Shown piece by piece: positions 23,101 to 33,107 of a DNA stretch of 64,000 bases (the first letter of the stretch is position 1; every line of letters starts with the position of its first letter). The stretch covers positions 746,501 through 810,500 of the forward strand of contig NC_088313.1 of assembly GCF_910592395.1 (NCBI RefSeq), written 5' to 3'. Origin of the DNA: Lineus longissimus. Lineage: Eukaryota; Nemertea; Pilidiophora; Heteronemertea; Lineidae. A model generated the notes under the pieces. It made no database searches, was not told the DNA's origin, and saw only the letters and a program-made list of their open reading frames with translations. The position numbers and the translations under genes were made by a program.

Positions 23101-26100
23101 TGATACCATGCAAGTTCCAGCATGTTCTCAAATTCAGTGGTGAAGAAATATTTCAGCTGGAGCCAGGGTGGGGTGTGTTGATTCTTCCAGAAATCAACAT
23201 TGGGCAAAATGGAAATTTCATACCTTTTTGCCGTGGGAAACAGGATGGACAAGCGTGCTGTACACTTTACACTGTCATTAGTGCTTATCCTGATTGAGAT
23301 GCAAACTTCCTCTCGTGTGTTTGACAGCTTTGATCAGTATCGTATGGCTTGGACGCCAGGTTGGAATATTTCTTAAACGACTGAATTGCTAATGATGCTT
23401 GAGTTTCAGGATTATGGCTCATCAACACAAACATGGGGAAAGTATCAAGGTTGTCATCTTTATCAGACAAAGTCAGAACCATAGCTTCTTGCAGTGTTGC
23501 CAAAATGTGAGAGGTGTTTCAGACCAAAAATCCATTTTTCCATGACTTGCAAATCCTTCACTTTTCCCTTGTTTTTGTTGAGCGACCAGGGAAAGACTTT
23601 CAACCAGATGATGTCTGGTCATTATATATGATGCATGTTGGTTCTTATGTGATATTACTAGGAGTGAATCAAATGCAATCATCATCATCAAACCTAGGCC
23701 TATAAAGTTATCTAAATCTTCATATGTTTTCAAAATACATCATCTCTGCAGTCGACCCCAAGGATGATCAACTCCAAGAAAAAAATCTAGAAATTCAGTT
23801 AAATGATAGACCACTAACGACAACTTTCTTGATAATTATCAAACTCCTCAACAGTGTAAATGAATAGATGGACTTGTTTGTCGTATTCAACTCGATAAGG
23901 ATGGCCCGCATTCATCTGTTGTATAGCCTGTTACTGCCCGTTTATAACCGTTTGGATGTACTGGTGGGTGTATAACATGATGTTTCTCTATCATGCAGAT
24001 AATTCATCTCCCCTGGGCCCAGATATTATTTTGGAGATCTGAACTCATTTCTGTGTCCTCTGAAGGCACCATCAGGCAGCAGACTGGTATATGCCTTTTA
24101 AAACGCGGAACTAACTTTTCTGAAATAATGAAAAATGGCCTAAAGAAATCGGCAATATTTTACCCCTTGTCTCTGTGAGCCTGAGATATCAGTGAGTCGT
24201 ATATCTGTTAGATTCTATGTGACATAACAGAATGGCAGAGTCAGTAATCAGCCATTAGCTCGGTTCAGCTAAATTCTCGGGTGACTTTCAAGGGGGACTC
24301 TCTTGAAATGTAGCCCTATGGTGCCTTCAGTGCATTAATCACATCTTCTTTTCAGCTTGAATGCTCTTGCATGTTAAATATCTAATGAGGAAGCACAAAA
24401 ATGGGGTGATACGTCATAAATGCTTCTGAAGATCTTACTTGTGTGAAGTTGATTCTTGGAACATTTTGCTTACTTTTAATACCTCATCATGTCTGATGAA
24501 ATTGAGGTGAAATTTCAAGACCCCATTGTTTGAAAATAGAATGTTAAGTACGCAAATATCCTACATTTTGATATTGTATTCTTTCACGTTGACTTTCACA
24601 TTTTCTGTCAATTAGCAATAACGCATATTTCTTCCCCCATTTTCCTGTTTCCCGAATTACATTCCAGGTTTTAAGTTATTTTTGATGTCATTTTGTCAAT
24701 TGAGCACATTAAGTTTGCATTTTCCTGACTCTCGTTTTCGTATTTTCAGCTTAAAACGGAGTACATACAAATGCTGAAGGAGCTAGGCGATCTTGAACGT
24801 CATTCTAGTTGGAGCGCGACGAAACGACGCATTGACTCTGACCCACGTTACAAAGCTATCGAAAGCAGCTCTCGTCGTGAAGACTGGTTCAGAGATTATG
24901 TCAAGAACCTTGATGATGTAAGTCTTCGCATTCAATTTTACAGAGCTTTCCAAAGAGACAAAATCTATTAACCCTTAAAGCGCCGAATTAACAAAATCAT
25001 ATTACCCCTGAGCGCCGAATTAACCGAGCATTTTTGAAAATGATTAATAACAACGTTATTTTTGTTACAAACACTATGGAATGTACTGATGATTTTATAC
25101 AAATGGTAATTCCCGTCGATTTTTGTGACATTTCCCGCCAAAATTTACTAATTAGGGGTTAATTAGTGCAAATACCCATAATCAACAAAAATATGGCCAG
25201 AACATACCTCCATCAGCTTTTTATACCTCCCTTGGTATTTTAATATGAAGTCTGGGTCTAAATACATCGTTTCCATCCGATTCCTGGTCGAAGCATCCGT
25301 CTAATTAGTCGTAGCAGCGCTAATTACTCCTGATGACGTCATTCCCGCGAAAATGGGGCTTCAAGTTTTTGATAAAATACTCAAAAGCTTGTATAGAAAC
25401 TTGAAATTTGTTCGATGCCATTTTGTGCTAAGCATCACTGTCGAAGTACCAAATAGCGTACATGCACACTCACTGCCATCTCTTAGCAGACAGGTGGAAC
25501 TAAACGTCTGCTGTCGACGATCGTCGCCTCTGGCGCTTTCCCCCTTATGTCGACGATCGTCGCCTCTGGCGGTTTAAGGGTTAAACTTCAATTCCTGTTA
25601 TCAAAAACATGAGCTAACCTCCCTTAGCGGACACCTCTCTATTAAGGACAACCTCTCCATTAAGGACACTAGTTTTGGTCCCAAATTGGTTGTTTCCATT
25701 CAGTTCGACCTCTCTAATCAGGACACCTCTCTATTAAGGACAGCACTTCTGTCCCAAGGGTGTCCTTAATAGAGCGGCTCTACTGTAGTTGTTCTTTCAA
25801 GTTAAATACTAGCGTGCTCCACTTGTCTTTGAGTTGATTTTGTATTTCCATAACACTTGATCGCCCTTCTAGGAATCGGACGATGCTGATGAACGCCGGG
25901 ATCGTGAGCGGCAAGAACGAATCGAAGTCAGTTTACGCGAACGCGAGAAAGAAGTTCAGAGGTCATTGTCGTCATCGTTGAAGGATCGCGATCGTGAACG
26001 TGAGCAGCATAAGAAGGATGAGGCGATACAGCACTTCAAAGCTTTGTTGGCCGATATGGTGAGTATGGGAGACCTTGAATTGGAGTGGTGGCAACGAGGT

Positions 26101-27760
26101 TTTTGGAGTCCCCTCCCTGCACTTCATTATGGGCTGCACAACCAAGTATGCACAGTTACAGGAATGAAAGGCCACATTATCTTACAATTTCCATACACAC
26201 CTTGTGTTAAAAGCCCATCCTCCGGATTTCCGAACTTATTTTTTTTCACTTTGAACACAGGACTCCTTAAGATCAAAAAGAACTTGAAGAGAACAAAATA
26301 TGATTTTCTGTCATTGTAGGTTCGTATTGCCGACTCGTCATGGAGAGACACAAGAAAAACACTGCGTAAAGATCATCGCTGGGAACTCGTCGAATCACTT
26401 GACCGAGATGAGAAAGAGAAGCTGTTTGATCAACACATTGACGCACTCGTTAAGAAAAATAAAGAAATGTTCCACAAGCTTTTAGATGAAACGTCAGAAG
26501 TGACCTTGACATCAACTTGGAAGGAAGTCAAGAAGCACATAAAGGATGATCCGAGATATTCGAAGTTCACATCAAGTGACAGGGTGAGAAATCTGGCCTG
26601 ATGTTCGGTGGCATCTCACTAACTCATTAGACATCATTTCATGGTGACACTAGCAGACAAGAGGATAATATCATTGGGTAGAACAAGACCATTTAACCTC
26701 AGATTCTTCTCTTAAATGGGCACAAGTTGATTAACGGAAGAATCTCCTGTTCAAACATGAATAACCTTGCACGCTGCCCAATGTGTTGACTAACATAGTT
26801 CCAAGTGATTTAGAAGTTCAGAGTTGTTTCAGTCATAGTGAGAAAGGAGAAATCTGTGGCCAAATGAAGATGCACGAGAATTTGTTTGTGATGATGACAA
26901 CTTTATAAATAGGCTCGTTTTCTTTATGGCAGAAAAGAGAGCGTGAATTCAACGACTACATTCACGAGAAGTTCATCGTGGCCAAAGCTGACTTCAGAGA
27001 GTTACTCAAGGAGACAAGACTGATCACGTACAAGTGAGTATAATCCTTATGGCTGCTTTACTATGTGAAGAGAGCCTACCTGCGAGTCCAGTGATGGTTT
27101 GCTATTGTAAGATATCGATGTCTGCGGCATTTTTTCAGTGTTTACTATAACTGGCCTCTCTCTTAATTGTTACGCCCTAAAATGTCTTCGAACGTTGTGC
27201 TTTAGAATGTAGGCCATAGTTGATTGTGCGATGTTCTGAAACACTACATGTAGTTAGATAAGAGGTCATACTTAGCCTGGAAGTTATATCAGATTGGTAC
27301 TTTTATATTTCAGGTCTTACAAGATGACTCAAGATGCCGATCAGCATTTAAAAGATGTGGAGAAGATACTTCAGGTGGGTTAATTTGTGCTTTTAACTCT
27401 TGAAGTTCGTCACCAGATAAATATGGAAAGATGTAAAAACATCAAATGCCGAGGGAGCTTTTTCTCTTGTCGTCCAGCATATTTCTAATGAGAAAGTTAT
27501 TGACAAAAGCTGTAGGGATCTTGGCATTCAAAAGTGATGACCCCTGGCATTTAAAATCATAGGAACAAGGAGATCAGTGCTAACATTTTCTTATTCTTAT
27601 ATTTGTTTGTTTCCTTTCATTGCAGAATGATAGACGTTACCTTGTGTTGGACTGCGTTGGTGAAGAAAGGAAAAAAATCTTACTGGGTTATATGGAAGAT
27701 CTTGATCGAAAGGGTGTACCTCCCCCACCCACGGCATCGGAACCGAGCAGACGAAAATAA
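8334..27760 (+). CDS. TCERG1: Transcription elongation regulator 1 (TCERG1/CA150), complete, 20 coding exons
   Basis: Exons: 8334-8458, 9798-9919, 10161-10333, 10619-10780, 10881-11049, 11364-11531, 11953-12297, 12614-12900, 15526-15620, 15994-16139, 16546-16606, 16803-16980, 18961-19169, 19435-19585, 24750-24917, 25873-26058, 26320-26583, 26933-27033, 27314-27374, 27626-27760. All introns are GT-AG and every junction keeps frame, giving 3,306 nt and about 1,101 residues, close to the vertebrate protein. Order: acidic/RG start, PPPGM-rich segment, WW1, WW2, Q-rich segment, WW3, lysine/glutamate linker, FF1 to FF6. Known role: a nuclear protein linking RNA polymerase II C-terminal-domain phosphorylation with splicing; WW domains bind proline-rich splicing factors such as SF1, FF domains bind the phosphorylated polymerase tail. 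Introns 6-10 carry snoRNA-like genes. A 5'-noncoding exon cannot be excluded. Confidence 0.96.
9165..9513. mobile_element. Fold-back MITE in TCERG1 intron 1, about 60-bp inverted arms
   Basis: The left arm 9165-9226 (with CACAGGCCCCTGAAGCC and GGGCTAAACAATGGGATAAG) is matched in inverted form by 9452-9513. A second, nested hairpin at about 9231-9282 pairs TTTCAAAG, CATCATTCGC with its inverse. There is no coding capacity. This is a strong signature of a palindromic non-autonomous transposon. Confidence 0.75.
10619..11049 (+). CDS. TCERG1: TCERG1 exons 4-5: WW domain 1
   Basis: WW1 spans about residues 183-212 and is split by the phase-0 intron between exons 4 and 5: [12 protein letters not shown] is joined to [16 protein letters not shown]. 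The two signature tryptophans are W185 and W207, with P210 and the central tyrosine triplet intact. The stretch after it is rich in alanine, glutamine and glycine. Confidence 0.92.
11705..11790 (+). ncRNA. Box C/D snoRNA-like gene, copy 1 (TCERG1 intron 6)
   Basis: Terminal stem AACCGCT (11705-11711) pairs with AGCGGTT (11784-11790), 7 bp. Box C ATGATGA lies at 11714-11723 (two overlapping phases) and box D CTGA at 11775-11778. The 5' segment AACATTCGCAATT resembles the 18S-complementary domain of U14: CATTCGCA is the complement of the universal 18S TGCGAATG. It is in sense with the host and 174 nt upstream of the exon 7 acceptor, as expected for a debranched-intron snoRNA. U14 identity is inference. 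Confidence 0.75.
11953..12297 (+). CDS. TCERG1: TCERG1 exon 7: methionine/proline repeats and WW domain 2
   Basis: The exon opens with [10 protein letters not shown]-type repeats. It ends with WW2 at about residues 386-416 ([18 protein letters not shown], then TTWEKP). Signature residues are W389, the YYY core, W411 and P414. The intron before this exon carries snoRNA-like copy 1, the one after it copy 2. Confidence 0.93.
12402..12487 (+). ncRNA. Box C/D snoRNA-like gene, copy 2 (TCERG1 intron 7)
   Basis: Box C ATGATGA is at 12414-12420 and box D CTGA at 12472-12475. The core between the boxes is almost identical to copy 1. The terminal stem differs: GCTCTT (12405-12410) pairs with AAGGAGC (12478-12484), including one G-T pair. 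Stem divergence with pairing kept argues for a functional RNA rather than a passive repeat. Confidence 0.72.
12614..12900 (+). CDS. TCERG1: TCERG1 exon 8: glutamine-rich segment
   Basis: Residues about 422-517 include QQQQQI and MQQQMQ tracts written as mixed CAA/CAG codons (12724-12800). An acidic stretch rich in EE and MEAEEAPEE follows. The Q-rich segment between WW2 and WW3 is a family feature and a likely repeat-length polymorphism. Confidence 0.9.
13140..13204. repeat. (CGT)n microsatellite in unit 1 of the insert
   Basis: About 18 tandem CGT/GTC triplets directly after the hairpin head of unit 1. The open frame reading through it as poly-arginine is an artefact of the triplet repeat. 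Confidence 0.9.
14122..14210. repeat. (CGT)n microsatellite in unit 2 of the insert
   Basis: The matched position in unit 2 has about 25-28 triplets, longer than in unit 1. Flanking sequence is nearly identical, so the difference reflects slippage after duplication. Confidence 0.9.
15526..16139 (+). CDS. TCERG1: TCERG1 exons 9-10: WW domain 3
   Basis: Exon 9 ends in VPGTPW with a phase-2 junction inside the tryptophan codon (W549). Exon 10 continues [15 protein letters not shown] and [13 protein letters not shown]571 and P574 are the second signature pair. WW3 covers about residues 546-576 and uses FFF where WW1 and WW2 have YYY. The 2.6-kb intron before exon 9 is enlarged by the inserted repeat at 13089-15390. 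Confidence 0.92.
15844..15923 (+). ncRNA. Box C/D snoRNA-like gene, copy 4 (TCERG1 intron 9)
   Basis: Box C ATGATGA is at 15853-15859 and box D CTGA at 15911-15914. The stem GCACTT (15844-15849) pairs with AAGGTGC (15917-15923). Relative to copies 2 and 3 this is a compensatory change (T to A opposite A to T). Box D lies 79 nt before the exon 10 acceptor, near the spacing preferred by vertebrate intronic C/D snoRNAs. Confidence 0.75.
16308..16394 (+). ncRNA. Box C/D snoRNA-like gene, copy 5 (TCERG1 intron 10)
   Basis: Stem AACCGCT (16308-16314) pairs with AGCGGTT (16388-16394). Box C is at 16317-16326 and box D CTGA at 16378-16381. It is almost the same as copy 1 except near the D'-like middle region (CATGAATAAGTCATG). 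Sense orientation; one copy in this intron. Confidence 0.75.
16546..16980 (+). CDS. TCERG1: TCERG1 exons 11-12: charged linker and start of FF1
   Basis: Exon 11 (61 nt) encodes [19 protein letters not shown], a probable nuclear-localisation-type basic patch. Exon 12 adds [16 protein letters not shown], a conserved helix before the first FF domain, then [11 protein letters not shown], which begins FF1. Confidence 0.88.
18961..24917 (+). CDS. TCERG1: TCERG1 exons 13-15: FF domains 1 to 3
   Basis: FF1 spans about 664-718 (F669, W684, F709 in KQVFEHYVK). FF2 spans about 730-786 (F735, F750/F753, F776). FF3 spans about 797-853, with W818 and F844; its first aromatic is Y802 rather than Phe. Exons 14 and 15 are separated by the largest intron (19586-24749, 5.2 kb), in which I saw nothing but a 29-bp direct repeat pair near 22322-22375. 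FF domains are small four-helix folds that bind phosphorylated peptides. Confidence 0.9.
24968..25584. mobile_element. piggyBac-type non-autonomous element in TCERG1 intron 15
   Basis: The element is bounded by TTAA on both sides. Its ends TTAACCCTTAAAGCGCC (24968-24984) and the inverse of TTAACCCTTAAACCGCC (25568-25584) are inverted repeats of the TTAA-CCC form known for piggyBac transposons. A subterminal direct repeat GCGCCGAATTAAC occurs twice at the left, and GTCGACGATCGTCGCCTCTG twice at the right. No transposase is present within 617 bp. Confidence 0.78.
25628..25797 (+). repeat. Dispersed repeat, copy 2
   Basis: This matches the reverse complement of 885-1018. It starts and ends with inverted ACCTCTCTATTAAGGACA-type blocks and ends AGAGCGGCTCTACTGTAG. 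It lies just downstream of the piggyBac-like element in the same TCERG1 intron. Confidence 0.65.
25873..27760 (+). CDS. TCERG1: TCERG1 exons 16-20: charged coiled segment, FF domains 4 to 6, C terminus
   Basis: Exon 16 encodes a highly charged helix ([19 protein letters not shown]) then HFKALLADM, which starts FF4 (about 903-958, F908, W923, F951). FF5 is about 961-1018 (F966, STWKEVKK, F1009). FF6 is about 1019-1085. The protein ends [16 protein letters not shown], with TAA at 27758-27760. This proline-rich end is characteristic of TCERG1. Confidence 0.92.
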
Positions 27761-29480
27761 AGGAAGTGAATGACGTGGATCGTATCGAGATCTGTAAAGT
27801 TCCTGCTGTATCATAACATAATTGAATGAACGATGGATGCTTAAGGCGATGAGTTGGATGGTCTCAGAGCAGTTTGAAGTCGGCCTGTATTCATCTGTTT
27901 GAGTTTGTTTTGAGAAGTTGTTCTGGGGCGAGTTGAATGGTGGGTTTTGAGAGTTCTCATGGTTTTAAACCAGGCGTTGTCTTCATCAATGGCAAGAGCA
28001 TTGAGATCTTTAGGCTGAACCTGAGGAGAATGTTGACACTCAGTTTGACTGAGAAAACGGGCTTGACAGGCATTAGACTTGTGTTTGTGCTTCTAAGCTT
28101 AGCGTGACTGCTTTTACTGTGAAGTATTCAAAATTGGTGTGTGAAGACCTGTGCATAGTGTATCTGAAAAAAATTGGCAAGCACCCATGGTAGGACAGGA
28201 TTCTCAGCATGAAATGTAGCAGTTTGCACTTACATCTAGTAGGCCTATGAGCAAGCAAAGACACAGATGTTGCATGTTGAACTTGGGAGAAATGAAGGAA
28301 CGCATTTGTAAAATTGTGTAAGATTATTGTTGTTTTGAACCAGGTACCACAGTGAACTCGAGACAGGCTTAGAGTAAATAATGTGAGTTTGGTCATTGGA
28401 TTAAAAATCAAGAGTCTGATCATTTTTAATTTGAACTTGGAATCTAACTTATGGGACAATTCAGTGTTGTGTTGGCGAAATAAAAACAAATGGAAGAGCT
28501 TGTTTCCGTCAGTCTCGTTCAGCTAGCTATCGTTGATAAGATAGGCACTTGAAGTTTTATCGACGAGAGCCTCTGTAATGTCTTTATGGTGAATACTGTG
28601 AAAAAGGAAATCATGAGCAACTTAAAGTCTACGGGAGGTGACCTGTACCTCATGATGGCTTCATTACCTTTACACGGAGAGTGCTTTGACTACTGGTAGT
28701 GCAGAAACTGTCATGGAGTGCATTTATGATATTCATGAACCAGATTTCGTTCTTGGTATTAACTGGGATTTGAGCATGGTTACATTCTACTGTGATCTCT
28801 GATTGCCAGGGGTAGCGAGGCCATGATGTTGTAACAGTTCACATAAAGCAATGATTTTATCAAAAATGTTTTTACATCTTAGTCCACAGGTTATCATGAC
28901 TGTAACTTGATAATTTTATTCAACACTGCTTTAATGCATATCAGGTATCTTCAATCTAAGATGTGCGGTCAGTTTTATACTTTGATGCATTGGCGTGATT
29001 GACCAATATTGGATTGGCCTTTATGACACTTGATGATGACTTTGTGGCGATACAGGGCAAAAGTTGAATCCAGAAAATAATGAGGCTTCAATCAGTAAAG
29101 AGCATAAAAACTTCAAAGAATAATGATGAAAGTTCTGTTAGTGTTGGTTGTGTATCTTATTTTGGAAAACTTGCATGTAACATAAAAGTCAATAGTCCGG
29201 TATTCGTTGCCTGGTACGTACATGTACAAGCTGTTGAGAAAATAAAGAGGTCATGATAACTATAACGTTTTTGTGTGTGTTCCTGACGTCGAACCCGGTC
29301 TCCCCTGAACAGAAGAGGGGGGGGGGTACGGGGTTTGCATTGACCCCTGCATTGTGCGACTGAGACGGCGTCCTCGATGACCACAATGAACCAGACATCT
29401 GTTCAGCTGGTGCGGCATTCTATGGATTTCAATGCCATGTTTCTAGCAATCTAGCGGTATCGGTTGGAATAAAAAGGATC
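27761..29480 (+). other. TCERG1 3' UTR with candidate poly(A) signals
   Basis: After the stop codon no other gene is evident. AATAAA-type signals occur near 28478, at 29241-29246 and at 29468-29473. Which is used cannot be told. A G-run lies at about 29317-29327. Confidence 0.5.
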
Positions 29481-30539
29481 AAAGAGAGAGCTGTCGTCTT
29501 AAGGTGGTATCTTCTCTCAGTTGTATGGGATGATGGCTTTTGTCTGTGCTTGGGCTGTTTTCACAGCTAAAACCAGGCACTATTATATCAATTCTGTTTG
29601 TTTTTGATACAAGATAATGTTCCCGAGGCATGAAAACCAATTATTCGAGCACCCACTGTACAAGGTCTCATTAGGGAGTTTTTTTGTATTCATGCGCGGC
29701 CAAGCCCTAACCGTAGTTCTTGAAAAATCATTGATTTCTTGTTCTCACGGTATGCCAGTGTTGATTCAGCAGTCGTTTTGGCAAAGACATGTTTTTTTGG
29801 AGTTTCTGAAACCTAGAGCGCTACTCCATAGGCGGCTAACAAGAAACTACGCATTTACTGTTGTTGCCGACGTATGTGTACACTGAACTTGGGATGTGCG
29901 TCGGCCCCGTTAATGGGGCACGTCATCATCGCGTACATTTGGGAAAAACTCCCTCACGAGACCTAAGTAGCGCCGTCTCGTGGAAAAAATAGAACTGAAA
30001 TCTTCGACAAAACACTTAGTTCTACATTTTACCGCTAGACGGCACTTCTGCCGCCGAAGCCAATTTTCTATTCAAAATTCAAAAATTCATTAATTTTACA
30101 ATGAAATTGAGTGTATACTTTTGTGGCATTTAATGATACTGAAAGGGGGAAGAGTGGGACGTTGTATCGCTTTGAAATTTGGCACGGATGTTGGTGACAT
30201 GTTATCAGTACATTCTCTCTAGATCCTGCATTAACAGTCATTGAAACAAGGCGTTTTTTGCATGGATTGAGAACACTTGGAAGCCTACTATACTGACAGC
30301 ACTTCACCATGGTGAATTGGGTCGGTGAAATATTTTACCATGGTGAGCATGGTAAATTCAACATCCAACATGGCGAGCATGGTAAACTCTGATTTGGTAA
30401 ACTCTGAGTGCTTGGCAGATTTGCGATGATTGAAACAATACAACTACATCATAGTTCATGTATTCTCATAATGACAAACCCAGTGGCCTGAACATAGCCT
30501 AAACTAACATGAGTCTCGACTGGCGTTAGAAGTAGGAAC

Positions 30540-30580
30540 TAGATATAATTGGACCAACAGTAAATATACGTGAACGAACG
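30540..30580 (+). repeat. Short dispersed repeat shared with 59977-60015
   Basis: ATATAATTGGACCAACAGTA, followed by AATATACGTGAACGAACG, is nearly repeated at 59979. The other copy is in an intron of prominin B about 29 kb away. Too short to classify. Confidence 0.5.
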
Positions 30581-30935
30581 ACGTCCTCCTTTTAACCATC
30601 CTGGCACCAGTCGTTTTCAATATACACCGCCTCTCGATATGACGAAGGAGTGTAAGAGGCCTGAATCTCAGCAGGGTGCCCTTTAACTAAATCTGATTGA
30701 AGACGTCTCGATTTGACATGAATACTTTTTTGCCCCAACGTTTTCTCGAGGATACCAACTGCCCATTCGAACCATCCTCGGAAGTACTCGAACGCCCGGA
30801 ATCAGTAGCTGCAATTTGAAAAGTTTGGGTTCGGGGGTTTTCTTGAAGATTTAATAATGATAATGATAATAATGAAACTATTAACATGTGCATGAATGGT
30901 TTGAAAATAAGGAGATAGTGAAGAAAAAAAAGAAG

Positions 30936-31012
30936 ACAGATTCGCCGGGAGTCGAACCCGTGACCAGCCGAACCACAGTCAAACACTCCAAGCGATGACC
31001 CGTCAAGGCTTT
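30936..31012 (-). repeat. tRNA-like sequence, probable SINE head
   Basis: The minus strand reads TGGTCACGGGTTCGACTCCC, a clear tRNA B-box with a T-arm (4 of 5 pairs), followed within 20 nt by a T-run that could stop RNA polymerase III. The D-arm and acceptor stem do not form a full cloverleaf, so this is more likely a tRNA-derived repeat than a working tRNA. Confidence 0.45.
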
Positions 31013-33107
31013 TACGTCAAGTGCATATTTTATTCGCCTCTTATATGCAATGTGCAATCGAGCCAGGTGACGCATGACGAAATGACATCCCTCTAATACC
31101 ATTCAGGTCGTCGCCATATTGAAAACGCGCCGCAATTGTGATTAGGTCGCGCAGGTGGCAGAGTGATTGGCCGAAATAGTTCCAAGTAATCTTATATTTC
31201 GATAGTTGTACAGGTATTTCTCAATATGTCGTATTTATATACCTCACTGATATAAAAGATTATGTTCGCAGTTGATTTGATATTCAAAATGCCCTTTTAA
31301 AAGTTTTTATAATCGAGGTCAACAGGGTCAAAAGAAATAGTTTTTGGCGCCAATGATGTCAGCAATATGGCGGATTTGTCCTAAAGTTCGAGTTGATTCG
31401 CGGGTTGATTCTCTTGAAATCGCGTCATCGTAGTCGATTTAAAGGGACAAATTGGGTTTATGATTAAGGAAACGTATTGCTGTTGTTTTACCTTGGCTCC
31501 GTAATCTGCTGTATCGTTACTATCATTGTCGCGTGGAGGATGTCCCGGCGGCAACGACAACCTCCGCTAGATAGACCTACGCATAGATTGAGGAGCCAGG
31601 TGACACATGTCCAGTCACCGGGATTATAAGAGAGTCCGGTTTATCATGATTGAAAGACCGGATAAATCTGGTCCAGCAAGCTACAAAATTTTACTCGAAT
31701 GACAGTTCCTAGCCAAGGGGTTTGACGTCCCGTCATACTCGCATGGACTTGGCGGGTTCAATCGTCCAGGGTCCTTGCGTCCCCTGGCGTCCTAGTGATA
31801 CGGACTATACACCCATTTTGACTGGACTCTCCTCTCCAGGGAATATAGTCATTTTCATTTCAAGAAACACAGAGGAAGAAATCACCAGTGCCCAAGTAGA
31901 ACAAGAAAAACCAGAACTTTGACCGCCTGACTTGTTTTTATGTTGATATCATATCCCAATATTTTAAAGTTAAAAGTATAATTCTGAAATATGGCACTGG
32001 TAAAAGGGCAGGCACTGCTTATAGCTGACTTTTGAGATGGGCCCATGAGCTCAGTGTGGGTCACATATGGGTCACGTGGTTTTATTTGCCCATGACTAGG
32101 ATGCTAGAATAATGCCATCGGTCCTTTAATTCATCGAAAGTGCATCAGTGCAGTGTCCCTTTAAGTTTGATTGTTATTTGATAGATGGCGCAGCGGAAAA
32201 GGCTTTATTCTCTATTCCAGGTCCATATTCAACACACGTCATGCACGCACCTGCTGTACATTGTTAGCTCTGTAGGAACGGGACTCAAAGACACCGCCGT
32301 GTTCAACTTTGCATGACAGCGGAGAAGGATTTATCGTTAAAAATTCTGGTAATTATGTTTTTTACGATTTAAAAAGCGACCTTATATTTAAAGGAGGACG
32401 TAGGTACTGATTGGTAAGCAGGTAAGCGGTCCAAGATTAAAAAAAACGTGGTGGGCCACGCCCAAACTTGATTGAATCCGATTTTTATCCTCTCCATCCA
32501 TCCACGCATCCTTCATTTTCATCATCATTCATATTGTGTGTGTATGATGATGTGCATTGGCGTTCGATTATGCATTACACTCAACCGTGATATCATGATA
32601 TGACAATATTGTAACTTTACTGAGTGTTGTCATCGAATATCACAGTTCATAAATATCACTGCAATATTTTTCTGACATTTATCATGACTGCAGGAGCGAA
32701 ATACTAATCTGATTCTGAGACTGACATGGGGGTCTGGCAATGGGCCAATGGGGATGATGTGAAATGTGATGTAAAAGACAAGCAAGCCAGTACGTTCAGG
32801 TCATGGATAGGCCTATCGAGGGTATCATTCAATCGATAAGCGGATCGGGCTTATCATTAGGCCAGTAGGCCAGGCCTACTGGTATTTTTATGTGCCTTAT
32901 GTGCTTTTTTATGTGTCTTTCTTCATTGACGTACTCTGTTGATCAGTCATTTGCTTGTTTACAATTCGTCACTAGTATAAGATAACGAATGGCTTATCTT
33001 CATTCTTTTCAGAAAGGACATGAGTTGATGACATCTAACCACATCTAACCACACTGGGAAGAAGTTTTGAAAATCTAGAAGAGCATTTATAAAAGAGTTG
33101 ATTGGTG

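Larger units (their letters stand above)
29481..33012. other. Spacer between TCERG1 and prominin A
   Basis: No coding exon was recognised. The stretch holds a small GCCCC/GGGGC hairpin near 29900, short reiterations of ATGGTGAGCATGGTAAA at about 30305-30415, a tRNA-like repeat at 30936-31012 (minus), and a YY1-like AATATGGCGGA near 31363. An acceptor-like TTCTTTTCAG ends at 33012, so prominin A probably has a noncoding first exon somewhere in this spacer. Confidence 0.45.

Noticed and set aside
28073-28489. 138-codon minus-strand frame in the TCERG1 3' UTR
   Set aside because: No family similarity or splice context; codon use looks random, and it lies antisense to UTR sequence.
30936-31012. 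Functional tRNA gene on the minus strand
   Set aside because: B-box and T-arm are good and a T-run follows, but I could not build a full acceptor stem and D-arm.
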